The notes beneath the pieces were generated by a model that was given only the letters and a program-made list of their open reading frames with translations, was not told where the DNA came from and did not search any database. Below are positions 16,062 through 23,990 of a stretch of 64,000 nucleotides of DNA, in pieces. The stretch is from contig NZ_JNBQ01000003.1 of NCBI RefSeq assembly GCF_001019615.1, positions 1 through 64,000 of the forward strand, given 5' to 3'. The translations under genes and the position numbers were made by a program. Positions within the stretch are counted from its first letter, which is position 1; the number at the start of each line of letters is the position of its first letter. This stretch comes from Cellulosimicrobium funkei. GTDB lineage: Bacteria > Actinomycetota > Actinomycetes > Actinomycetales > Cellulomonadaceae.

Positions 16062-17450
16062 TCAGACCCGCCAGGCGAAGAGGCCCGTCGGGTCGTAGGC
16101 AGACCGGACCGACGCGAGCCGCGCCGCCGTCTCCGGCGGCCAGGCCCGCGCGAGCGTCTCGTCCGTCCAGGGACCGGGCAGGAAGTTGATGTTCGTCTCC
16201 GTCGCGGCCCACGGCTGCGACCACTGCGCGAACGTGGCTGCCGTCTCGATCATGTCCGGCACGCGCGGCGGGTTCACCCCGACCAGGCTGAGCAGGAACC
16301 CGGCCGTCCGCCCGCCCGCGGCGGACCCGCCGTCGACGTCGCGGGCACCGGCCGCGCCGACGTGCCGCAGCTCGGCCGCGACGAACGGGGACCCGCTGCC
16401 CGGCCCGAGCTCGGCGAGGAACCGGTCGAGGAACGCCCCGTCCACCTCCCGCAGGCCGGCGCCGTAGACCCACGACGGGCCGGCGTCCTCGGGGTCGTTG
16501 TGGATCGTCGCGACGGCGGTCGTCGGGATCTCCCCGACCGCGTCGGCCATGACCGGGGCGAGGGCCCGCAACGGCGCAGCCAGGCGCTCGCCCTCCGCGG
16601 CGTCGCCCGGGTAGGCGAAGCGCAGGGTGAGCACCGTGCGACCACGCAGGTGCTCCGGGATGAACGGCAGGTCCGGGAGGGCGAGCACGACGGCCGACGT
16701 CGTGACGTCGTCGGGCGCGGTCGCGGTCCAGGCGACCCAGCCGCGCAGCACGTCCTCGATGTGCGAGGCGTCGAACGTGAGCGACCCGGCGTACAGGGTG
16801 CGCAGCGGCGCGAGCTCGACGTCGATCCGCGTCACCACGCCCAGACCGCCCTTGCCGCCGCGCAGCGCCCAGAACAGGTCCGGCTCGGAGTGCGCGCTCG
16901 CCTCGACGACCGAGCCGTCGGCCAGCACCACCCGGAAGCCCCGGACCCAGTCCGTCGTGAGCCCGTGGCTGCGCGTGAGCGGGCCGAAGCCACCCCCGAG
17001 CGTGTACCCGACGACGCCGACGCCCGTGGACGACCCCGTGACGGGGAGCAGGCCGTGCTCCGCCGCCGCCTCGACCACGGACTTCCAGCGCGTGCCCGCG
17101 GCGATGCGGGCGACCCGTGTCCCCGGGTCGATCTCGACGCCCGCGAGGTCGCTCGTGCCGAGGACCAGGCCGTCCGTGACGGGCGAGGCCGCGCCGTGGC
17201 CCGTCGCATGGGCGCGCACCCGCAGCCCGTGGTGGGACGCGAACCGGACCGCCTCCACGACGTCGGCCTCCGTCGCGGCGAGCACCGCGAGGTCGGGGTC
17301 GTGCACGACGAGCGTGCTGTGGGCGGCGACGGCCTCCGCGGCGGTGGGGCCGCCGTCGGGCAGGTCGCCCCGGGCGAGGACACGCCCGGTGAGGCGGTCG
17401 CGCAGCGCGGTGACCTCGGTGGGCGGGAGCGTGGTGGCAGAGGTGGTCAT
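16062..17450 (-). CDS. FAD-linked oxidase of the berberine-bridge-enzyme type
   Basis: A 462-residue protein. The FAD_binding_4 domain (about 50-215) includes VRAHATGHGAASP, whose His is the expected covalent flavin site, then GTRWKSVVEAAAEHGLLPVTGSS, VGVVGYTLGGGFGPLTRSHGL and WALRGGKGGLGVVT. The C-terminal BBE motif includes NFLPGPW and YDPTGLFAW. The second covalent attachment cysteine seen in bicovalent members is absent, since YTLGGGFG has no Cys. Such enzymes oxidise sugars or secondary metabolites with oxygen; the substrate is not visible. No secretion signal. Co-directional with the esterase gene at 17569-18366. Confidence 0.8.
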   Translation of the reverse strand: MTTSATTLPPTEVTALRDRLTGRVLARGDLPDGGPTAAEAVAAHSTLVVHDPDLAVLAATEADVVEAVRFASHHGLRVRAHATGHGAASPVTDGLVLGTSDLAGVEIDPGTRVARIAAGTRWKSVVEAAAEHGLLPVTGSSTGVGVVGYTLGGGFGPLTRSHGLTTDWVRGFRVVLADGSVVEASAHSEPDLFWALRGGKGGLGVVTRIDVELAPLRTLYAGSLTFDASHIEDVLRGWVAWTATAPDDVTTSAVVLALPDLPFIPEHLRGRTVLTLRFAYPGDAAEGERLAAPLRALAPVMADAVGEIPTTAVATIHNDPEDAGPSWVYGAGLREVDGAFLDRFLAELGPGSGSPFVAAELRHVGAAGARDVDGGSAAGGRTAGFLLSLVGVNPPRVPDMIETAATFAQWSQPWAATETNINFLPGPWTDETLARAWPPETAARLASVRSAYDPTGLFAWRV

Positions 17451-17568
17451 GGTGGTGGTCCCCTTCGTCGCGGTGTGCGCGCCTCCCGACAGTAGGTGCG
17501 CTCACCCACACGACGACGCGCGGGCACGGTGTGTGACACGTGGCCCGAGGGGTAGAGAGGGCGCGACG

Positions 17569-18366
17569 TCAGTTTCGTGGCGTCCCCGGCAGCGGCAGCC
17601 AGTCGAGGACGTCCTGGATCGTGCGGTCCCAGAAGCCCCACTCGTGCGTGCCGGGCGAGAACTCCGACCGCAGCGCGACGCCGGACTCGCGCGCGACCTG
17701 CTCGAACGCCCGGTTGCCGTCGACGAGGAAGTCCTCCGTCCCGCACGCGAGGAACAGGTCCGGCAGGTCCGCGGTGCGCCCCTCGGCGGCCGCCCGGCGC
17801 AGGAGCGCGAGCAGGTCGTCGTCCGAGCCCGCGATCTCGCGGTCGCCGAACACGCGCTCGATGTCCGGCAGCCGGCGCTCGCGGTACGACTCGTCGGCGA
17901 GGTCGAGGACCCCTGACAGGCTCGCCGCGGCCGCGAACCGCTCGGGCTGGCGCAGCGCCCACCGGAACGCGCCGTAGCCGCCCATCGACAGGCCCGCGAC
18001 GAACGAGTCCTCGCGCCGCGACGACACCCGGAAGAACTGGCCGACCAGGCTCGGCAGCTCCTCCGACAGGAACGTCCAGTACCGGTGCCCGTGCACCTCG
18101 TCGGCGTAGAAGCTGCGCTCCACGCGCGGCATGACGACGGCGAGCCCCCGGTCGGCGACGTACCGCTCGATCGACGTCCGGCGCGTCCAGATCGTCTCGT
18201 CGTCGCTCATGCCGTGCAGCAGGTACAGCACCGGTGCGCCCTCGGTGCGGGCGCTCGCGGACCCGGTCATCCCGATCTGGGTCGTCGTGGCCTGCGGGAG
18301 CACGACGGTCATCGTCGTGCTCACCTCGAGCACGTCGGAGTAGAAGGAGCAGCGGACGAGGGCCAC
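17569..18366 (-). CDS. Esterase (EstA/EsteraseD-like alpha/beta hydrolase)
   Basis: A 265-residue protein of the putative esterase family. VLYLLHGMSDDETIW carries the oxyanion-region His-Gly, the nucleophile elbow is GLSMGGYGA near residue 125, the acidic residue lies in CGTEDFLVDGNR and the His in GTHEWGFW. MALVRCSFYSDVLE at the N-terminus resembles tributyrin and acetyl esterases. It has no signal peptide, so it is cytosolic. Cleaves short acyl esters, possibly from carbohydrates. It lies upstream of the FAD oxidase with 118 bases between. Confidence 0.82.
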   Translation of the reverse strand: MALVRCSFYSDVLEVSTTMTVVLPQATTTQIGMTGSASARTEGAPVLYLLHGMSDDETIWTRRTSIERYVADRGLAVVMPRVERSFYADEVHGHRYWTFLSEELPSLVGQFFRVSSRREDSFVAGLSMGGYGAFRWALRQPERFAAAASLSGVLDLADESYRERRLPDIERVFGDREIAGSDDDLLALLRRAAAEGRTADLPDLFLACGTEDFLVDGNRAFEQVARESGVALRSEFSPGTHEWGFWDRTIQDVLDWLPLPGTPRN

Positions 18367-18442
18367 GGGGTCGCCTCCAGGGGTCGTTCGGGTCGCCCGG
18401 GGCGGGTGCCCGACGACGCCCGCCCAGTCTGCCGGACCGCCG

Positions 18443-19180
18443 TCAGGGCGCGGTGCGCGCCGCGTGGTCGGCGCGCCCGCGGGCGAGGAAGGACGGCCGC
18501 CGCCCGAGGAGAGGCTCGTGCCCGGTGAAGGCCACCGCGAAGAGGAACGTGACGATCACGCTCAGGGCGACGAGCTCGCCGCCGTCCTCGAGGGTCGTGA
18601 GCGGGACGTCGAAGGCGGGGATCTCCAGGATCGTGTGGTGGACGGCGTCCAGGACGATCCCGAGCAGCACGAGGACGCCGAACAGCACGACGAGCACCGC
18701 GGACACGGCGCGGTCCCGGGCCGCGGCGCGCACGTGGGTGACCGCGACGACCGTCAGCAGGACGAGTCCGACGCCGCCGGTCCAGACGAGCTCGCCCACG
18801 TCGTTGGCGAGGGATCCGAGGGCGGGGACGCGCTCGGCGAACGCCGCGCCGAACCGCTCGTGCAGCTGGAACCAGTCGTCCGCGAGCAGGTAGCCGCACA
18901 CGAGCGCCCAGGCCGCGAGCACGGCGGCCCGACGACGGACGGCGAGCAGGGCCGCGAGCGCGCCCGCCCAGAGCGACTTCAGGTACTGGACGAGCTCGCC
19001 GTAGCCGCGGTCCACACCGAGGTCGAACGTGTAGCCCGACGGCTCCCCGAAGATCTTGAGCGACAGGTGGAGCCCGATGAGGGCGATGTCGGCGAGGAGC
19101 AGGAGCGCGAGCAGCCCACCGACGGGCGCGGCGCCCGTCCCGAGAAGTGCTGCGCCGACGGCGCGTCCGGGCACGGGCAT
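18443..19180 (-). CDS. Hypothetical multi-pass membrane protein
   Basis: A 245-residue protein with about five or six hydrophobic segments (for example PVGGLLALLLLADIALIGLH, AVVLAAWALVCGYLLADDWF-like regions, and VSAVLVVLFGVLVLLGIVLDA). Conserved-looking polar spots include DDWFQLHERFG and DAVHHTILE, whose His and Asp residues in or near helices could bind metal or haem. No family recognised. The ATG at 19180 has AGGAGG immediately upstream; longer in-frame starts upstream are not supported. Confidence 0.6.
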   Translation of the reverse strand: MPVPGRAVGAALLGTGAAPVGGLLALLLLADIALIGLHLSLKIFGEPSGYTFDLGVDRGYGELVQYLKSLWAGALAALLAVRRRAAVLAAWALVCGYLLADDWFQLHERFGAAFAERVPALGSLANDVGELVWTGGVGLVLLTVVAVTHVRAAARDRAVSAVLVVLFGVLVLLGIVLDAVHHTILEIPAFDVPLTTLEDGGELVALSVIVTFLFAVAFTGHEPLLGRRPSFLARGRADHAARTAP

Positions 19181-19360
19181 GGGTCCTCCTGGTCGTCCTG
19201 CGGAGCGCCGGTCGTCGTCACGCGGCGCAGGGTGACGACGATGACGACACCTCATGAACGACGGGTGAACGCCGTGCGACGTCGAGATGGCCGCTGCCGA
19301 GGGGAGGCGGAGCGTCGTGTGAGGCATCGCACGACCCCGCGCGGCTCGATCCCTTGGGAA

Positions 19361-19379
19361 TGAGGCTAGCCTTACCTTG
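19361..19379 (+). promoter_or_regulatory. DtxR/IdeR-type iron box
   Basis: TGAGGCTAGCCTTACCTTG closely matches the 19-bp interrupted palindrome recognised by iron-dependent DtxR/IdeR repressors. It lies 47 bases upstream of the siderophore-binding lipoprotein, so that gene should be switched on under iron limitation. The rest of the divergent gap 19181-19425 shows no gene. Confidence 0.75.
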
Positions 19380-19425
19380 CTCTGCCGCCGCGCCCGGCGG
19401 CGCCACCGTTCCCCTGGGAGAGTCC

Positions 19426-20487
19426 ATGCGTCGTCCGACGTCCTCCGCCTCGCGCCGCGCCCCCGCGGTGGCCACCCTCGCGCTCGGCGCGCTCGTGCTC
19501 GCCGGCTGCTCCGCGGGGGCCGACGACGGCGCCGCCGCCGACGACGCGTCCACGACCCCGGCCGTGGGCGGCGCCTTCCCGGTGACGATCGAGAGCGCCC
19601 TGGGCGACGCCGTCATCCCCGAGCAGCCCGAGCGGGTCGTGACCTGGGGCTGGTCGACGCAGGACGCGGTCCTCGCGCTCGGGGTCGTCCCCGTCGCGAT
19701 GCCGCGCAACGACTACGGCGGCGGCGAGGCCGGGATCCTGCCGTGGGACGAGGACGCGATCGACGAGCTCGGCGGGGAGACACCGACCCTGCTGTCCGGA
19801 TCGGACACGGGCGAGGTCCCGTTCGAGGAGATCGCCGCCGCCCAGCCCGACGTCATCCTCGCGCCCTACTCCGGCATCACGCAGGAGGAGTTCGACCGGC
19901 TGTCCGAGGTCGCGCCCGTCGTCGCGTACCCGGACCAGCCGTGGGCGCTGCCGTGGCAGGACCAGCTCGAGATCGTCGGGACGGCGCTCGGCAAGAGCGA
20001 CGAGGCGGCGGCGCTCCAGGCCGAGACCGACGAGTACGTCTCCTCCCTCGCCGGCGAGCACCCGGAGCTCGACGGCACCACGTTCGTCTACGCGGCCGCC
20101 AACACCCCGGGCACGCTCAACGTCTTCCGGGCGGACGACCCGCGCGTCGACCTGCTCGAGGACATGGGCATGACGCTCAGCCCGAGCGTCGCCGAGCTCG
20201 ACGCGTCGCCCGACGACGGCACGTACTTCTACGGGCTCAGCGAGGAGCGCCTCGGCGAGATCGAGACCGACGTCCTCGTCATGTACTTCGGCAGCCAGGA
20301 CGAGGTCGACGCCTTCACGGCGCTGCCGTCCGTCGGCGCGATGGAGTCCGTGCAGCAGGGCCGGTTCGCCCCGATCGTCGGCGAGTCGTTCGTCATGGCG
20401 AGCAGCGCCCCGACCGTGCTCTCCATCCCGTGGATGCTCGACCAGTACGTCCCGCAGCTCGCCGAGGCGGCCGCCGCGGCGAAGTGA
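19426..20487 (+). CDS. Iron-siderophore ABC transporter substrate-binding lipoprotein
   Basis: A 353-residue lipoprotein. The signal peptide ends in lipobox LAGC (about residue 27). The body is a FecB/FepB-type periplasmic-binding fold: RVVTWGWSTQDAVLALGVVPVAMP, PFEEIAAAQPDVILAPYSGITQEEFDRLSEVAPVVAYP, and a C-terminal lobe with PTVLSIPWMLDQYVPQLAEA. It would bind a ferric siderophore outside the membrane. The permease and ATPase are not adjacent here, so it acts with a transporter encoded elsewhere. ATG 19426 is chosen because it gives a proper signal peptide. Controlled by the iron box upstream. Confidence 0.88.
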   Translation: MRRPTSSASRRAPAVATLALGALVLAGCSAGADDGAAADDASTTPAVGGAFPVTIESALGDAVIPEQPERVVTWGWSTQDAVLALGVVPVAMPRNDYGGGEAGILPWDEDAIDELGGETPTLLSGSDTGEVPFEEIAAAQPDVILAPYSGITQEEFDRLSEVAPVVAYPDQPWALPWQDQLEIVGTALGKSDEAAALQAETDEYVSSLAGEHPELDGTTFVYAAANTPGTLNVFRADDPRVDLLEDMGMTLSPSVAELDASPDDGTYFYGLSEERLGEIETDVLVMYFGSQDEVDAFTALPSVGAMESVQQGRFAPIVGESFVMASSAPTVLSIPWMLDQYVPQLAEAAAAAK

Positions 20488-20491
20488 GTAG

Positions 20492-20521
20492 CGCGGCCGC
20501 GTCGTGCGCGACGCGGCCGCG
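20492..20521. terminator. 13-bp GC hairpin, bidirectional terminator
   Basis: Arms 20492-20504 and 20509-20521 are perfect complements around TGCG. It lies between the convergent siderophore-binding and exonuclease genes. Confidence 0.7.
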
Positions 20522-20530
20522 ACGGCAGCC

Positions 20531-21547
20531 TCAGCGGCCCAGGACGTCCAGCAGGCGCCGGACCGACGTCCCGAGGCCCCACCGCTCGGTGAGCTCCGCG
20601 AGCGCGTCGGGGTCCGCGGGGGCGGTGGGGAGCGCGTCGTGGAACTCCCCGACGGGCGCGTCCGGGGCGACGCGCACCACGAGCGGGGCGACCTCCAGGT
20701 AGGCGGCCGCCTCGGTGAGCCGACGGCGCTGCGTCGCCGTCAGGCCGGGGTCGCCCGCCTCGCGCGCGGCGAGCACGCCCGCGAGGTCGCCGAACTTCGC
20801 GAGCAGCGCGACCGCCGTCTTCTCCCCGATGCCGGGCACCCCCGGCAGGCCGTCGCTCGGGTCGCCGCGCAGCACCGCCATGTCCGCGTACGCCGCGCCG
20901 GTCGTGATCCCGTACCGCTCGGCGAGGCGTGCCTGGTCGACGACGTCGAGGTTCCGCACACCCTTCGTCGGGTAGAGGATGCGCACGCCCGCGGCGTCGT
21001 CGACGAGCTGGAACAGGTCGCGGTCGCCGGTGACGACCTCGACGGCGGCACGTCCCGACGGGTCTGGCGCCGTCCCCTCGGCCGCGCGCCGCGCGACCTC
21101 GCGCGCGGTGAGCGTGCCGATGACGTCGTCGGCCTCGTAGCCCGCCGCGCCGACGCGCGCGATCCCCAGCGCCGCGAGCACGTCGACGATCACGGGGACC
21201 TGCGCGACCAGCTTCTCGGGGACCTCCTCGACGCCCGTGGTCCCGGGGACCTTCTCGGCCACCCGGTGGGCCTTGTAGGTCGGGATGGCCTCGACGCGGA
21301 ACGCCGGGCGCCAGTCGACGTCCCAGCACGCGACGAGGCGCGACGGACGACGGTCCGTGACGAGCGTCGCGATCATGTCGAGCAGGCCGCGCACCGCATT
21401 GACCGGCGTGCCGTCGGGGGCCTTGATCGAGTCGGGCACCCCGAAGAACGCGCGGAAGTACAGGCTCGCGGTGTCGAGCAGCATGAGCTCGCCGCCCGCC
21501 GTCGCGGGGGTGCTCGAGGGGGCGCCGTCGTCCGTGCTCTGCGTCAT
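20531..21547 (-). CDS. 5'-3' exonuclease (PolA N-terminal-like)
   Basis: A 338-residue protein. LMLLDTASLYFRAFFGVP (residues about 21-38) is the first metal-binding motif, then ACWDVDWRP, YKAHR, GYEADDVIGTL with VTGDRDLFQLV carrying the active-site acids, and the helix-hairpin-helix LPGVPGIGEKTAVALLAKFGDL. This matches the flap-endonuclease domain of DNA polymerase I as a stand-alone protein, common in actinobacteria, which processes RNA primers or flaps. Start ATG 21547. Confidence 0.88.
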   Translation of the reverse strand: MTQSTDDGAPSSTPATAGGELMLLDTASLYFRAFFGVPDSIKAPDGTPVNAVRGLLDMIATLVTDRRPSRLVACWDVDWRPAFRVEAIPTYKAHRVAEKVPGTTGVEEVPEKLVAQVPVIVDVLAALGIARVGAAGYEADDVIGTLTAREVARRAAEGTAPDPSGRAAVEVVTGDRDLFQLVDDAAGVRILYPTKGVRNLDVVDQARLAERYGITTGAAYADMAVLRGDPSDGLPGVPGIGEKTAVALLAKFGDLAGVLAAREAGDPGLTATQRRRLTEAAAYLEVAPLVVRVAPDAPVGEFHDALPTAPADPDALAELTERWGLGTSVRRLLDVLGR

Positions 21548-21668
21548 GCCGCCATCCTGCCGCACGGCCCCGACACCCGGCCCGCGGTGGTGCCACGGTC
21601 CTGCCCGCGCCGTCGGGCGACGCACGCGGTTCACTGGTGCCGTCGACTGCTGCACGGAGGTGAGTGTC

Positions 21669-21959
21669 ATGTCCACGACGACGCGACGAGGAGCCGGTGC
21701 GGCTCTCGCCCTCGCGGTGATCCTGCTCCTCGGGGCGTGCGCGGCCGGGCCGAACGTCGCCGCGAGCCCCGGCGGCTACGGGTTCTGGTGGGGGCTGTGG
21801 CAGGGCATGATCCTGCCGTTCACGTTCATCGTGTCCCTCTTCACCGACACGGTGAGCATCTACGAGGTCGACAACAACGGGAATTGGTACGACGTCGGGT
21901 TCATGCTCGGCATCGCCCTGTTCTCCGGGCCGGTGATCGCGCTGCGCCGCCGGTCCTGA
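21669..21959 (+). CDS. Small conserved lipoprotein of unknown function
   Basis: A 96-residue protein with a lipobox (LLLGACAAG, Cys near residue 25). The mature part is unusually aromatic: YGFWWGLWQGMILPFTFIVSLF, IYEVDNNGNWYDVGF and a hydrophobic tail ending in RRRS. A small family with this YGFWxGxxxGxIxPFxFxxSLF pattern and NNG-WYD occurs widely in bacteria; I recall no assigned function. It is a probable small membrane-anchored protein. It lies downstream of, and divergent from, the exonuclease gene. Confidence 0.7.
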   Translation: MSTTTRRGAGAALALAVILLLGACAAGPNVAASPGGYGFWWGLWQGMILPFTFIVSLFTDTVSIYEVDNNGNWYDVGFMLGIALFSGPVIALRRRS

Positions 21960-21969
21960 CGGCCGCGCC

Positions 21970-22833
21970 TCAGCCCCGTGCCACCGCGGGCTTCCCCACG
22001 CGTCCCGAGACGAGGAAGATCGCCAGGACCGCCATGGCGACGAAGACGACGTTGAACGTCCCGGCGAGCGCGACGAGCGCCTCGGAACCGGCGTTCGCGC
22101 CGTGCGTGTCGACGCCGCCCGTCGCGAGCATCGTCGTGGGGTCGGTCGCGGCGTGCAGCAGGATGGCGGGCACGATGCTGCCGGTGACGCGCATCGAGAG
22201 GTACATCATGGTGCCGAACCCGAACGCGAAGACGACCGTCGTACCCACGGTCAGGAGGTTCTGCCCCGAGACCAGGTTCGACGCGTGCAGGAACCCGAAG
22301 AGGAGCGACGACAGCACCATCACGGCCTTCTCGCCGTAGCCGGCCCGGCGGAGCATCGTGACCGCGACGCCGCGCGTCAGGACCTCCTCGGCGAACCCGA
22401 TGCACAGGCCGAGCGCGAAGACGGTGAGGATCACCGTGACGTCGTACGACGACCAGCTCGTGCCCGCGACGTGCAGCACGATCGGGACGAGCACCAGGAC
22501 GACCGCGACCCACATCCAGGGGCGTCCGGCGATCGGTTGCGGGCCGAGCACCTCGCGCCGCCAGCGCATCGTGGACAGGAACGCGACGAGCAGCAGGCTC
22601 ATGACGAGGATCGGGAGGAGCAGCCCGAAGAACACGGAGCCGGACGAGTCGAGGAGCTCCTCGGCGCGGTCCGGACCCAGGCCCGTGGCGCCCACGAGCC
22701 ACCCGATACCGAGGTACACCGCGAGGTAGAGCACCGCGAAGAGGAACGCGCGCCACCACCCGCCGCGGTCCCAGAACCGCTGCCAGCCCGACCGCGGGGT
22801 GGCCTGCTCGATCGATCCCGTCACCTCGGTCAT
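21970..22833 (-). CDS. CPBP family intramembrane glutamic endopeptidase
   Basis: A 287-residue membrane protein with about eight helices. The CPBP (Abi) motifs are present: GFAEEVLTRGVAVTML (EExxxR, near residue 147), FGFLHASN (near 184) and HAATDP (near 229). These residues form the active site of Rce1-like membrane proteases. Bacterial members include bacteriocin-immunity and maturation proteins. Start ATG 22833. It converges with the small lipoprotein, with ten bases between the genes. Confidence 0.85.
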   Translation of the reverse strand: MTEVTGSIEQATPRSGWQRFWDRGGWWRAFLFAVLYLAVYLGIGWLVGATGLGPDRAEELLDSSGSVFFGLLLPILVMSLLLVAFLSTMRWRREVLGPQPIAGRPWMWVAVVLVLVPIVLHVAGTSWSSYDVTVILTVFALGLCIGFAEEVLTRGVAVTMLRRAGYGEKAVMVLSSLLFGFLHASNLVSGQNLLTVGTTVVFAFGFGTMMYLSMRVTGSIVPAILLHAATDPTTMLATGGVDTHGANAGSEALVALAGTFNVVFVAMAVLAIFLVSGRVGKPAVARG

Positions 22834-22979
22834 GGGTGCTCCTCGTTCGTCGTCGCACGGCCGTCGGCGCCGGCCGATCGGTGCGAACGAGCGCGACCGA
22901 CACGCCGAGCGTAGGGAGCGGACGCGGGGTGCGCGCGGCGAAGCGGCGAGCCGCGTGCCGGGGAGAGGCGGTTGGGACG

Positions 22980-23507
22980 TCAGGGAGGGGTGGAGGCACG
23001 GCGGCCCGGGTGGGCGTCACGAGGCGGCCTCCGGCGGCGCACCGCCGCGACGACGAGCGGGAGCCCGACGAGCGTGGGCAGGAACCAGAACGACCAGTCC
23101 GGGAGGCGCTCCCAGAGCGGCAGGTGGGGACCGTTGTCGACGTAGAACGCGGTGAGCATCGCCACGTACGCGACCGACATGAGCACGAGGTGCGCGGCGT
23201 CGCTCCCGTGTCGGCGGCGGTTGCGCCAGCCGGCGACCCCCGCGGTGAGGGCGACCGCGCCCAGGACGACGAGATGGACCGTGGCAGGCCACCGGATCAC
23301 CGCCATGACAGACATGGTGACGAACAGCGCGACCAGGCCGCCGAGGAAGGTGCGCCCCGCACGGACGTGCCAGGTGCCGCCCTTGCGGGACAGCATCGCG
23401 ACGAGCCCGGCGACCACCGAGGTGATGCCGGCCGCGACGTGCACCAACAGGGCGGTGTCGAAGATCGGGCCGGCGTCGGGGACCGGGAGGCCGGGGATGT
23501 CGATCAC
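22980..23507 (-). CDS. Membrane protein, DUF2306-like
   Basis: A 175-residue protein with five predicted membrane helices. LLVHVAAGITSVVAGLVAMLSRKGGTWHVRAGRTF is typical of DUF2306-type proteins, with a His in helix one and HVRAG linking to helix two. A final helix ends in WFLPTLVGLPLVVAAVRRR. Function unknown. It lies 34 bases downstream of the arsR gene in the same direction and could be co-transcribed with it, although nothing links it to arsenic. Confidence 0.6.
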   Translation of the reverse strand: MIDIPGLPVPDAGPIFDTALLVHVAAGITSVVAGLVAMLSRKGGTWHVRAGRTFLGGLVALFVTMSVMAVIRWPATVHLVVLGAVALTAGVAGWRNRRRHGSDAAHLVLMSVAYVAMLTAFYVDNGPHLPLWERLPDWSFWFLPTLVGLPLVVAAVRRRRPPRDAHPGRRASTPP

Positions 23508-23540
23508 GGCCGCCTCCGGGAGGCGAGTGGTTCCGTCGGG

Positions 23541-23906
23541 TCAGCGGGTGGCGGCGGTCTCGGCGAGGGAGCCCGCGAGCCGGGCGAGCGCGCCGGGGAC
23601 GAGCGAGTAGTACGCCCAGCGGCCGCGCTGCTCGCGGGTGAGCAGACCGGCGTCGACCAGGATCTTCAGGTGGTGGCTCACGGTCGGCTGGGAGAGGCCG
23701 ACCGGCTCGGTGAGGTCGCACACGCACGCCTCGCTGCCGTCCTGCGCAGCGACGATCGCGAGGAGCTGGACCCGGGCGGGGTCCGCGAGGGCCTTGAAGG
23801 TGCGGGCGAGCTCGCGCGCGGTCTCGGGGTCGACGGCCTGCGTGACGGGTCCGCAGCAGCCGGCGCCGTCGCCGACCGGCGCGAGGGTCAGTTCGGTCGT
23901 CGTCAT
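23541..23906 (-). CDS. arsR: ArsR family arsenic/metalloid-responsive repressor
   Basis: A 121-residue protein with a winged HTH. ARTFKALADPARVQLLAIVAA precedes the cysteine motif ACVCDL, and then LSQPTVSHHLKILVDAGLLTREQRGRWAYY is the recognition helix and wing. The N-terminus carries a Cys pair (GAGCCGPV). Cysteine residues in these positions bind As(III) in relatives, so the sensor is likely three- or four-thiol. Start ATG 23906 has GGTGGG just ahead; a second ATG at 23915 has none. Divergent from the ArsO-like flavoprotein gene across an inverted repeat. Confidence 0.87.
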   Translation of the reverse strand: MTTTELTLAPVGDGAGCCGPVTQAVDPETARELARTFKALADPARVQLLAIVAAQDGSEACVCDLTEPVGLSQPTVSHHLKILVDAGLLTREQRGRWAYYSLVPGALARLAGSLAETAATR

Positions 23907-23936
23907 GCCCACCATCGTCGCACAGATTGACAACCT

Positions 23937-23966
23937 TCGATATGTGCTCGACGATGCTCATATCGA
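23937..23966. promoter_or_regulatory. ArsR operator between arsR and arsO
   Basis: TCGATATG at 23937-23944 and CATATCGA at 23959-23966 are perfect inverted arms 14 bases apart. TTGACAACCTTCGAT and TCGACAACCTTCAAT also overlap as direct copies on either side. This AT-richer region between divergent arsR and arsO starts is the likely repressor site. Confidence 0.7.
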
Positions 23967-23990
23967 CAACCTTCAATGCGAGGAGTGGTG

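Noticed and set aside
21669-22833. CPBP protease with the small lipoprotein as a bacteriocin system
   Set aside because: The genes converge, and no bacteriocin precursor, leader or ABC exporter is visible.
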